Below, piece by piece: positions 1-5,449 of a stretch of DNA of 5,449 bases (positions are counted from its first letter, which is position 1; each line of letters opens with the position of its first letter). Source of the stretch: Halieaceae bacterium. GTDB lineage: Bacteria > Pseudomonadota > Gammaproteobacteria > Pseudomonadales > Halieaceae. The notes below the pieces were generated by a model, which made no database searches, had not been told where the DNA came from, and saw only the letters and a list, made by a program, of their open reading frames with translations. The stretch lies in assembly GCA_003520285.1 (NCBI GenBank), contig DOVB01000220.1:1-5449 (forward strand), read 5' to 3'. The position numbers and the translations under genes were made by a program.

Positions 1-683
1 ATACGCTTCCAAGCCATATCGGTGATGTGGAGCAGACCATCGACACCGCCCAAGTCAACGAACGCGCCGTAGTCGGTTAAATTCTTAACCACGCCCTTCA
101 CTGACATGCCTTCCTGCAGATTCTCAAGGAGTGCATCACGCTCAACACTGTTGGCTGCTTCCATCACCGCGCGTCTAGAAACCACCACGTTGTTGCGCTT
201 CTGGTCCAGCTTGATCACTTTAAACTCTAGTTCTTTGCCCTCTAGGTGAAGCGTTTCACGAATGGGGCGGACATCGACCAACGAACCCGGTAAAAAGGCT
301 CTGATGGTGTTGATGTCGACAGTAAAGCCACCTTTGACCTTACCGTTAATAATACCTTTAACCACTTGATCGCCTTCATGAGCAGCTTCGAGCTCTGTCC
401 ATGACTCTGCGCGCTTGGCTTTTTCACGAGACAGTTTTGTTTCGCCAAATCCATCTTCAACAGTTTCAAGGGCCACTTGCACTTCGTCGCCAATCGACAG
501 CGTACATTGACCGTTAGCATCAACAAACTGCGACATGGGGATCACGCCTTCAGACTTTAAGCCGGCGTGCACTGTGACCCATTCGTTATCGATATCGATA
601 ACAACACCGGTCACAATTGAACCGGGTTCCATATCAACGGTTTTTAGACTTTCTTCAAATAATTCGGCGAAATTTTCGCTCAT
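1..683 (-). CDS. rpsA: 30S ribosomal protein S1, N-terminal part (3' end beyond left edge)
   Basis: Ribosomal protein S1 binds mRNA on the 30S subunit and promotes initiation on messages with weak ribosome binding sites. Reading leftward from the ATG at 683-681, 227 codons are visible without a stop and the gene leaves the window. The protein begins [13 protein letters not shown], the usual S1 N-terminal helix that docks on the ribosome. S1 repeat 1 covers about residues 20-87 ([15 protein letters not shown] at 77-91). Repeat 2 covers about 105-172 (NGKVKGGF at 113-120, [13 protein letters not shown] at 128-140, [14 protein letters not shown] at 158-171). Repeat 3 starts near 192 ([20 protein letters not shown], 201-220). 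The similarity to E. coli S1 is strong throughout. The start is fixed by the conserved N-terminus and by the non-coding leader before it. The ribosome binding site is weak, as is typical for this gene. cmk lies 117 nt upstream, the standard gammaproteobacterial arrangement. Family assignment is near certain; the unseen C-terminal half cannot be judged. Confidence 0.98.
   Translation of the reverse strand, partial: MSENFAELFEESLKTVDMEPGSIVTGVVIDIDNEWVTVHAGLKSEGVIPMSQFVDANGQCTLSIGDEVQVALETVEDGFGETKLSREKAKRAESWTELEAAHEGDQVVKGIINGKVKGGFTVDINTIRAFLPGSLVDVRPIRETLHLEGKELEFKVIKLDQKRNNVVVSRRAVMEAANSVERDALLENLQEGMSVKGVVKNLTDYGAFVDLGGVDGLLHITDMAWKR
585..602. repeat. 18-nt perfect palindrome inside rpsA
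   Basis: GTTATCGATATCGATAAC is its own reverse complement. It lies within rpsA codons about 28-33 (VIDIDN), so the repeated Ile-Asp codons (ATC GAT ATC GAT) explain its core. It is about 80 nt downstream of the start codon. It could form a hairpin in the early coding region or be a protein-binding dyad, but chance plus codon repetition is an adequate explanation. Confidence 0.6.
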
Positions 684-691
684 GCGTTTAT

Positions 692-695
692 ACCT
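692..695 (-). promoter_or_regulatory. weak Shine-Dalgarno of rpsA
   Basis: AGGT lies 8 nt before the rpsA ATG and is the only purine-rich element at a workable distance. A poor Shine-Dalgarno is usual for rpsA, whose initiation relies on leader structure and on S1. It supports the start at 683 only mildly; the conserved N-terminus is the stronger argument. Confidence 0.45.
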
Positions 696-705
696 ATGGT
701 GTTAT

Positions 706-720
706 GAGTTGTAACAACTC
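706..720 (-). repeat. 15-nt perfect inverted repeat in the rpsA leader
   Basis: The transcribed strand reads GAGTTGTTACAACTC, whose seven-base arms are exact reverse complements about one central base. As RNA it would form a six-pair stem with a three-base UUA loop, ending 22 nt before the rpsA ATG. It has no T-run after it, so it is not a terminator. Its place just before a weak ribosome binding site fits either an RNA hairpin controlling S1 translation or a DNA operator. The dyad is directly visible; the function is inference. Confidence 0.6.
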
Positions 721-800
721 GTCTCCGCGCTCCAGCCCACACGGGTTATTAATAATGAAGTGTTAGGCCGACGCTGGTAAGGCCTTAACGCTCCGCTTGT

Positions 801-1466
801 TTAACTTCTCGTCTCTACCGCCCCAAGCACCGCTGCGACGACCTGTTCAATCGACATCTGCGTGCTGTCCAACATAATCGCATCATCGGCTGCTTTAAGT
901 GGCGATGCCGCCCGCTCACTGTCGCGCAGATCGCGTACACGAATGTCTTCCAAAAGGCGCGGCAGACTAACACTTTCGCCCATCTGTATCAACTGTTTCT
1001 GCCGTCTGAGCGCCCGCGCCTCAGGACTCGCAGTTAAGAAAACTTTGATTTGGGCATCAGGAAAAACGACTGTACCCATATCTCGACCATCTGCAACTAA
1101 ACCGGGTGCCCTTCTGAAGGTTCGCTGCCTCTCTAATAAAGCGGCTCGGACTGAGGGCAGTGCACCGACCGTCGAGGCCCCCATACCTGCCTCTTCACTG
1201 CGTACTCTTTGGGTGACATCGAGCCCATCAAGATAAATCACTAGAGCGTCGTCACGCACCAGAAACTGGACAGCCAGTGACGCCGCGCATTCGCCCATGA
1301 GTTCTGCATCATTCAAGTCATACTGCCGATCGATACCGGCGAGGGCTGTTAACCGGTACAGCGCACCGGAATCGAGCAAGTGCCAGCCTAGAGCAACCGC
1401 TACCGCTTTCGCAACTGTTCCTTTACCGGCGCCGCTGGGGCCATCGATGGTGAGAACCGGGATCAT
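801..1466 (-). CDS. cmk: Cytidylate kinase (CMP/dCMP kinase)
   Basis: This cytoplasmic enzyme transfers phosphate from ATP to CMP or dCMP, recycling pyrimidine nucleotides from RNA and lipid turnover for CTP and dCTP supply. The 221-residue protein is close to the usual bacterial length (E. coli about 227). The P-loop GPSGAGKG is at residues 9-16. The LLDSGALYR segment (30-38) holds nucleotide-binding Ser33, Tyr37 and Arg38. The long NMP-binding insert typical of bacterial CMP kinases covers about residues 40-110 and is followed by LLERQR (110-115). ADGRDMGTVVFPDA (125-138) is a family signature, and the arginine-rich lid with RDLRDSERAASPL is at 178-190. The ATG at 1466 overlaps the aroA stop as ATGA, which implies coupled translation. 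The P-loop begins only eight residues after this start, as expected, so a different start is unlikely. No missing residue or break was seen. Confidence 0.97.
   Translation of the reverse strand: MIPVLTIDGPSGAGKGTVAKAVAVALGWHLLDSGALYRLTALAGIDRQYDLNDAELMGECAASLAVQFLVRDDALVIYLDGLDVTQRVRSEEAGMGASTVGALPSVRAALLERQRTFRRAPGLVADGRDMGTVVFPDAQIKVFLTASPEARALRRQKQLIQMGESVSLPRLLEDIRVRDLRDSERAASPLKAADDAIMLDSTQMSIEQVVAAVLGAVETRS
1463..1466 (-). other. ATGA stop-start overlap between aroA and cmk
   Basis: The aroA TGA (1465-1463) and the cmk ATG (1466-1464) share bases in the sequence ATGA. No strong Shine-Dalgarno precedes cmk (only GAG two bases from the ATG), so cmk translation probably depends on ribosomes finishing aroA. 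Confidence 0.85.
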
Positions 1467-2773
1467 GTCTCGTTATCTGATGTGGTGATCTGCAAACCAA
1501 GACCTCGTGCGATCGCATCAAAGTTAGGGAAAGACGTGGCGACCGCATCGCAATCCAAAATATGAATCGGCGCTTCGGCTCGGAGTGCGGCAATAGCAAA
1601 GCTCATCGCGATGCGGTGATCATGATGGGTCCGAATCACTCCGCCACCGATACGTCCGCCTTCGATGATGATGCCATCTTCTAAAATTGTATTCGTAATA
1701 CCGAGCGTTGTGAGGCCCTCTGCCATACTGGCAATGCGGTCGCTTTCCTTCACCCTCAACTCTTCAGCGCCCCTGAGTGTCGTCGTACCTTGTGCACAGG
1801 CCGCCGCTACAAATAGGGCGGGAAACTCATCGATGGCAAGAGGGACCTGATCGAGCGGAATAGTAATACCTTGGAGTGGCGCATACTTGACTCGAATATC
1901 TGCTACGGGCTCGCCACCCACTACGCGCTCATTTGACATCCGAATATCCGCACCCATCATGCGCAACACGTTAATCGCGCCAATGCGTGTCGGGTTAACC
2001 CCAACATGCGTTAAATGCACGTCCGAGCCGGGTGCAATAGAGGCTGCCACCATGAAGAAAGTCGCTGACGAAATGTCGGCCGGAACTTCAATATGCGCCG
2101 CTGACAATCGCCCTCCACCCTCGACTGTCACCCTATTACCACTGCGTGTGAGGGGGTATCCGAACCCCTCTAACATGCGTTCAGTGTGATCTCGGGTTGG
2201 CGCAGGCTCAGTGGTAGAGGTAATACCATCTGCCCATAAACCAGCCAACAAGACGCACGATTTCACCTGGGCACTCGCCATGGGTAGTGCGTAATCCAAG
2301 CCTTTCAACGATTGCCCTCCGGCAATGTGCAATGGCGGCTTGCTCCCCGCTTCGCTACTTATTCGCGCTCCCATCAATGTCAGTGGATCAATGACACGAC
2401 CCATCGGTCGTCCGCAAAGAGAGCTATCACCGGTGAGGGTTGCCTCTAGTCCTGCGCCAGCGATGATACCACTGATGAGGCGCATGCTGGTTCCGGAATT
2501 GCCCATATCAAGAGGGATCGTGGGACTCTTGAGTCCGCGCAGACCGACTCCGTGAACGCGGACCTCGCCATCATTTGGACCGTCGATTTCGACCCCCATA
2601 GCTCGAAAGGCTGATACGGTTGCGAGGGCATCCTCACCTTCTAAAAAGCCAGTGATCAGCGACGTGCCTTCCGCGATCGATGCCAACATGATGGATCGAT
2701 GAGAAATTGACTTATCACCCGCAACTCTCGCCTCGCCAACGATCGAGCCTCCGGGCAAACATTGGAATTTCAT
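1463..2773 (-). CDS. aroA: 3-phosphoshikimate 1-carboxyvinyltransferase (EPSP synthase), class II-like
   Basis: AroA joins phosphoenolpyruvate to shikimate-3-phosphate to give EPSP, the sixth step of the shikimate pathway; it is the target of glyphosate. The 436-residue protein is full length. Substrate-binding GDKSISHRS is at 19-27 (Lys21, Arg26). The PEP/glyphosate loop DMGNSGTSMRL is at 89-99, and GRPMGRV at 121-127. SAQVKS is at 167-172, RDHTE at 194-198, and NPTR at 260-263. IDEFPAL (314-320) carries the catalytic Asp315. RVKESDR (340-346) carries Glu343, and HHDHR is at 383-387. The SAQVKS, RDHTE and NPTR set is that of class II enzymes (the CP4/Bacillus type) rather than E. coli class I. 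The ATG at 2773 is preceded by AGGA at 8 nt spacing inside the end of tyrA. In Pseudomonas this domain is fused behind TyrA; here it is separate and in another frame. Function is near certain; glyphosate sensitivity cannot be read from the sequence. Confidence 0.97.
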   Translation of the reverse strand: MKFQCLPGGSIVGEARVAGDKSISHRSIMLASIAEGTSLITGFLEGEDALATVSAFRAMGVEIDGPNDGEVRVHGVGLRGLKSPTIPLDMGNSGTSMRLISGIIAGAGLEATLTGDSSLCGRPMGRVIDPLTLMGARISSEAGSKPPLHIAGGQSLKGLDYALPMASAQVKSCVLLAGLWADGITSTTEPAPTRDHTERMLEGFGYPLTRSGNRVTVEGGGRLSAAHIEVPADISSATFFMVAASIAPGSDVHLTHVGVNPTRIGAINVLRMMGADIRMSNERVVGGEPVADIRVKYAPLQGITIPLDQVPLAIDEFPALFVAAACAQGTTTLRGAEELRVKESDRIASMAEGLTTLGITNTILEDGIIIEGGRIGGGVIRTHHDHRIAMSFAIAALRAEAPIHILDCDAVATSFPNFDAIARGLGLQITTSDNET

Positions 2774-2777
2774 AGCA

Positions 2778-3668
2778 TTAATCCTGTTGTGAAGATCGAT
2801 CGAGCTTACTCAGCAGGTCATCTCGAGACCCCTTTGCCCGTTCAAAAATAGCCGTCATCGTCGGCGTATCCTCGGCTTCTATCGCAGTTCGCAGCCGCTG
2901 GACCCCAGCGCTAAACTGATCCAGTGCCAGCAGCAACTCGGTGCGATTCGCGAGGGCGATATCCCGCCACATAACCGGATCACTCGACGCAATGCGGGTA
3001 AAATCCCGAAATCCACCTGCCGCGAACTGAAAAATATCATCGGCCAGATCACTGGTCGCTAAGGTCTCTACCAACGCATACGCGAGCATATGTGGCAGAT
3101 GGCTTGTGGCCGCCAGCACTTGATCGTGTAGTTGAACTGACATAGTCATAACCTCGGCGCCCGCCGCCTCCCAAAGCTCAGTAACCACCGCAATAGCGGT
3201 TGGATCAGTACTGGATTGAGGTGTGAGGATAACTCTATGACGATCAAATAAATCGGCCCGAGCCGCATGCACCCCTGACTTCTCAGAGCCTGCAATAGGG
3301 TGTCCCAGCACCACAAAGCTCGGCCACTGGGGCAGCTCCAGGGCATCGATCGCGCGCCAGAGATTGCCTTTGACAGACGCGGCATCCGTTAACACGGGCG
3401 GGCGCTCAAGCTGATTGGCATGGCCGATCAACTCGACCAGTTGCTGCTCCGCCAGGAGTGTCGGAGTAGCGATTAAAACAAGGTCACACTGGGATACAAG
3501 CTCGGCAGCGGAAGACACTGCCCGATCAATAATACCCTGCTCTAAGGCCGTTTGAACGGTTGTCTGTCGATGCCCGTATCCCACGATTTCAGAGTACAGC
3601 TGACTCGGTCGCACCGCTTTCGCCAATGACGCGCCGATCAAACCGAGCCCCAAAATACCAAGCCGCAT
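2778..3668 (-). CDS. tyrA: Prephenate/arogenate dehydrogenase (cyclohexadienyl dehydrogenase)
   Basis: TyrA oxidatively decarboxylates prephenate to 4-hydroxyphenylpyruvate, or arogenate to tyrosine, using NAD(P)+. The 296-residue protein has an N-terminal Rossmann fold with GLGLIG at 7-12 and an all-helical C-terminal domain. DAASVK (95-100), GHPIAGSEKSGV (122-133, catalytic His123), SHLPHMLAYAL (189-199, His190) and GFRDFTRIASSDPVMW (219-234, Arg221 and Arg225) are the conserved active-site blocks. There is no chorismate mutase domain and no ACT domain, so regulation must come from the catalytic core or from elsewhere. The ATG overlaps the pheA stop (TAATG), and GLGLIG follows only six residues in, which supports this start. 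The segment after the second strand reads GYGHR (30-34), without the acidic residue usual in NAD-specific enzymes, so cofactor preference is open. It is followed after 4 nt by aroA, its fusion partner in Pseudomonas. The choice between prephenate and arogenate cannot be decided here. Confidence 0.95.
   Translation of the reverse strand: MRLGILGLGLIGASLAKAVRPSQLYSEIVGYGHRQTTVQTALEQGIIDRAVSSAAELVSQCDLVLIATPTLLAEQQLVELIGHANQLERPPVLTDAASVKGNLWRAIDALELPQWPSFVVLGHPIAGSEKSGVHAARADLFDRHRVILTPQSSTDPTAIAVVTELWEAAGAEVMTMSVQLHDQVLAATSHLPHMLAYALVETLATSDLADDIFQFAAGGFRDFTRIASSDPVMWRDIALANRTELLLALDQFSAGVQRLRTAIEAEDTPTMTAIFERAKGSRDDLLSKLDRSSQQD
2782..2785 (-). promoter_or_regulatory. Shine-Dalgarno of aroA
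   Basis: AGGA sits within the last two codons of tyrA, 8 nt from the aroA ATG at 2773 and only 3 nt from an out-of-frame ATG at 2778. The spacing favours the 2773 start. It is the clearest ribosome binding site in the window and shows that aroA can initiate independently of tyrA. Confidence 0.75.
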
Positions 3669-3670
3669 TA
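3666..3670 (-). other. TAATG stop-start overlap between pheA and tyrA
   Basis: The pheA stop TAA (3670-3668) and the tyrA ATG (3668-3666) share one A. The bases before it have no strong Shine-Dalgarno, so termination-reinitiation probably couples TyrA output to PheA output. No hisC lies between the two genes. Confidence 0.85.
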
Positions 3671-4795
3671 CAGCACTGCTCTGGGATAGGAGCCAATGAC
3701 TTTAATCAGAATCGATTGTTCCTCAAGCTCGGACAGGATGGCCGCAACGCGAGCATCTTGGCAATGCCCTTCGAATTCGATGAAGAAAACATATGCCCAC
3801 TTTTCAGTTTTAGACGGCCGAGTATCGATGCGGGTCAAACTGATGCCCTCGCGCCGGAAGGGCTCTAGCAAACCGAGCAGTGCACCGGGTTTATTGCGGG
3901 ACGAAACCACCAGCGAGGTCTTGTCGTGCCCGCTTGGAGGCACCTCGTCACGTCCAATAACCAAGAACCGAGTGGTGTTATCGGGATTATCTTCGATACG
4001 TTGAGCCAGCTTCTCAAGCCCATAGAAATCAGCCGCGGCCTCCCCAGCAATGGCAGCAACACCGGGTTCTTTCGCTGCGCGCTTAGCCGCCTCACCGTTA
4101 CTCGCTACCGCCTGCCACTCAACGTGTGGCCAGTGATGATTAAGCCAGTTCCGGCACTGCGCTAAGGCCTGCTGATGCGCGATGATCTTGGTGATCTTAC
4201 TGGGATCGGAGCCCTTCAAAGCCAATAAATAGTGGTGAATCGGGATCTCGACTTCGCCGACAATGTGCAATGGCGTGTCGATAAAGCTGTCCAGCGTGTG
4301 ACTGACCATTCCTTCGGTTGAATTCTCTACCGGCACAATACCGTAATGACAGACGCCTGATTCGACCTCGGCAAAGACACGATCAATGGTGCCCTGAGAG
4401 ACACAGACCGCTGCGTGCCCGAAGTGTTTCAGAGCCGCCGCCTGTGTAAAAGTGCCCTCGGGCCCTAAATAGGCCACCTGCAAAGGACGTTCTAGCGCCA
4501 AACACGCCGACATGATCTCACGGAAAATATAGGCGATAGTATCGTCAGCTAGCGGACCCTCGTTGCGCTCTTTCAAACGCAGCAATACTTGGACTTCCCG
4601 TTCAGGTCGATAAAATTGTGGCTCTGGTATGTCATCGCCACGGACTGAGGCCGATTGCACCTCTTGCATTTTTATCTCTGCCACCTGTTGAGCGCATCGA
4701 GCACGCTCACTGATCAGTCGGAGGATATCTTGATCGAGCGCGTCGATGGCGTCCCTAATAGCAAGCAGTTCGGGGGTTGGCTTGGAATCACTCAT
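3668..4795 (-). CDS. pheA: Bifunctional chorismate mutase / prephenate dehydratase (P-protein)
   Basis: This enzyme rearranges chorismate to prephenate and then dehydrates and decarboxylates it to phenylpyruvate, the phenylalanine precursor. The 375-residue protein has three domains. An AroQ chorismate mutase covers about residues 5-102; by alignment to E. coli its active-site residues are Arg14, Arg31, Lys42, Arg66, Glu67 and Glu102. Prephenate dehydratase covers about 106-282, with AYLGPEGTFTQAA (108-120), VENSTEG (156-162) and NTTRF (273-277; Thr275 matches the catalytic Thr). An ACT domain covers about 292-375, with NKPGALLGLL (301-310) and the ESRP-equivalent DTRP (324-327), the phenylalanine-sensing motifs, so feedback inhibition by phenylalanine is likely. 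The length and the PRAVL ending match the Pseudomonas type. The linker between mutase helices, about 43-60, looks some six residues longer than I recall for Pseudomonas. Only 3 nt separate it from serC, leaving no room for a leader-peptide attenuator. The ATG at 4795 has no clear Shine-Dalgarno; coupling to serC is inferred. Confidence 0.97.
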   Translation of the reverse strand: MSDSKPTPELLAIRDAIDALDQDILRLISERARCAQQVAEIKMQEVQSASVRGDDIPEPQFYRPEREVQVLLRLKERNEGPLADDTIAYIFREIMSACLALERPLQVAYLGPEGTFTQAAALKHFGHAAVCVSQGTIDRVFAEVESGVCHYGIVPVENSTEGMVSHTLDSFIDTPLHIVGEVEIPIHHYLLALKGSDPSKITKIIAHQQALAQCRNWLNHHWPHVEWQAVASNGEAAKRAAKEPGVAAIAGEAAADFYGLEKLAQRIEDNPDNTTRFLVIGRDEVPPSGHDKTSLVVSSRNKPGALLGLLEPFRREGISLTRIDTRPSKTEKWAYVFFIEFEGHCQDARVAAILSELEEQSILIKVIGSYPRAVL

Positions 4796-4798
4796 AGG

Positions 4799-5449
4799 CT
4801 AACTGTGCTGCGATGCAAAATCGCGCATGTAGTCAATGAGCGCATCAACTGCTGCTTCCGGTACTGCGTTGTAAATAGAGGCACGCATTCCGCCAACAGA
4901 TCGATGCCCTTTTAAATTGAGCAGCCGAGCGTCATCGGCACCCTGTAAAAAGGCCTTATCGAGCTCCGCATTTGCTAGGGTAAATGGGACATTCATAAGA
5001 GACCGGTTAGGTACGGCTACCGGATTCGCGTAGAAACCAGATTGGTCGATGTAAGCATAGAGTTTATCTGCCTTGCGCTGATTGATTGAAGCCATTGCGT
5101 CAAGACCACCGAGCTGCTCTAACCATTCAAACACCAACCCGGCAAGGTAAATCGCGAAAGTAGGCGGTGTGTTGTACATCGAGTCGTTCTCAGCCGCTAT
5201 CTGCCAATTCAGCATGGCTGGGCACTGAGCTGATGCTCTGCCCAACAGCTTGCGGTCAACAATAACAACCGTCAAACCTGCAGGACCAATATTCTTCTGA
5301 GCACCAGCGTAGATCACACCGTAATCCGACACATTCAATGGCCCGGACAAGATCATTGAGGACATATCGGCCACAATCGGCACATCGCCCCGAGGTAGCT
5401 CAGCAAACGCGACCCCGCCGATGGTCTCGTTGGGGCAAATGTGCAGATA
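4799..5449 (-). CDS. serC: Phosphoserine aminotransferase, C-terminal part (5' end beyond right edge)
   Basis: SerC is a pyridoxal-phosphate enzyme that converts 3-phosphohydroxypyruvate and glutamate to phosphoserine for serine synthesis; in many Gammaproteobacteria it also acts on the phosphohydroxythreonine intermediate of PLP synthesis. The 216 C-terminal residues are visible, starting at [12 protein letters not shown], against about 360 for the full family. [18 protein letters not shown] carries the PLP-binding lysine (codon 5296-5294, visible residue 52). NTPPT is at visible residues 93-97, NRSLMNVPF follows at 148-156, and [12 protein letters not shown] (180-191) includes phosphate-binding residues. 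The frame is open to the window edge, so the gene simply continues. A GTG at 5383 could look like a start but is internal, since conserved sequence lies upstream of it. The stop is TAG at 4801-4799. serC heads the same gene set in Pseudomonas, and its promoter would lie outside this window. Confidence 0.97.
   Translation of the reverse strand, partial: YLHICPNETIGGVAFAELPRGDVPIVADMSSMILSGPLNVSDYGVIYAGAQKNIGPAGLTVVIVDRKLLGRASAQCPAMLNWQIAAENDSMYNTPPTFAIYLAGLVFEWLEQLGGLDAMASINQRKADKLYAYIDQSGFYANPVAVPNRSLMNVPFTLANAELDKAFLQGADDARLLNLKGHRSVGGMRASIYNAVPEAAVDALIDYMRDFASQHS

Larger units (their letters stand above)
684..800 (-). promoter_or_regulatory. cmk-rpsA intergenic region and probable rpsA leader
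   Basis: This 117-nt stretch is the only substantial gap between genes in the window. On the transcribed strand it holds, in order, a 10-nt palindrome TAAGGCCTTA (778-787), an AT-rich run ATTATTAATAA (about 748-758), two GGA triplets seven bases apart (731-733 and 724-726), a 15-nt perfect dyad (706-720) and a weak Shine-Dalgarno. No coding frame or convincing intrinsic terminator was seen. In E. coli the rpsA leader folds into hairpins, lacks a strong Shine-Dalgarno and mediates repression by S1 itself. A similar role here is inferred from position and composition. No clear sigma-70 -35/-10 pair with good spacing was found, so a promoter is possible but unproven. Confidence 0.6.

Noticed and set aside
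242..526. Minus-strand 94-codon frame within rpsA
   Set aside because: It is an alternative frame of the conserved S1 coding sequence with no domain of its own.
740..775. Sigma-70 promoter for rpsA around the ATTATTAATAA run
   Set aside because: A TATTAA-like -10 is present, but the only -35-like hexamer (TTACCA) is about 20 nt away and poor, so no promoter is called.
778..787. TAAGGCCTTA palindrome after cmk as a terminator
   Set aside because: The arms are short, leave no loop as a hairpin, and no T-run follows; it does not meet the form of an intrinsic terminator.
862..1236. Plus-strand open frame of 124 codons opposite cmk
   Set aside because: It lies wholly antisense to the well-conserved cmk, has no recognisable domain or ribosome binding site, and its composition follows from cmk codon use.
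1887..2189. Plus-strand 100-codon frame opposite aroA
   Set aside because: Antisense to conserved EPSP synthase motifs; low-complexity Pro/Ser/Thr-rich translation typical of a shadow frame.
3560..4004. Overlapping plus-strand frames opposite tyrA and pheA
   Set aside because: They cover the conserved TyrA N-terminus and the PheA ACT domain on the opposite strand, with no domain similarity or initiation signals.
5381..5383. GTG as a possible serC start
   Set aside because: Conserved SerC sequence ([10 protein letters not shown] and following) is in frame upstream of it to the window edge, so it is an internal valine codon.

Overview
The window is a tightly packed minus-strand gene block from a gammaproteobacterium. 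Read in the direction of transcription (right to left), the order is serC (C-terminal part, runs off the right edge), pheA, tyrA, aroA, cmk and rpsA (N-terminal part, runs off the left edge). Every protein has recognisable family motifs. The order resembles the Pseudomonas-type serC-pheA-hisC-tyrA/aroA-cmk-rpsA supraoperon, and the PheA sequence is of that type (chorismate mutase, prephenate dehydratase and ACT domains, with the YRPERE, FREIMS and PRAVL signatures). Base composition looks moderate (mid-50s % G+C by eye), lower than most Pseudomonas. A marine gammaproteobacterium is a reasonable guess, but the sequence does not fix the genus.

Layout. 4799-5449 is serC. A 3-nt gap separates it from pheA (3668-4795), whose stop overlaps the tyrA start by one base (TAATG). 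tyrA (2778-3668) is followed 4 nt later by aroA (1463-2773), which overlaps cmk (801-1466) by 4 nt (ATGA). Then comes the only real intergenic stretch, 684-800, which forms the rpsA leader and holds a perfect 15-nt dyad. rpsA occupies 1-683. No plus-strand gene is supported.

Function. SerC makes phosphoserine from 3-phosphohydroxypyruvate. AroA makes EPSP in the shikimate pathway to chorismate. PheA takes chorismate through prephenate to phenylpyruvate, and TyrA oxidises prephenate and/or arogenate toward tyrosine. CMK phosphorylates CMP/dCMP, and RpsA is ribosomal protein S1. The 3-4 nt gaps and overlaps from serC to cmk suggest one transcript with translational coupling. rpsA probably also has its own control through its leader.

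No previously undescribed system is visible. The points worth a second look are modest: no hisC between pheA and tyrA; tyrA and aroA as separate genes that a single-base deletion would fuse; a two-codon mini-ORF bridging the tyrA stop and aroA start; class II EPSP synthase motifs; a TyrA cofactor loop without the usual acidic residue; and palindromes in and before rpsA.
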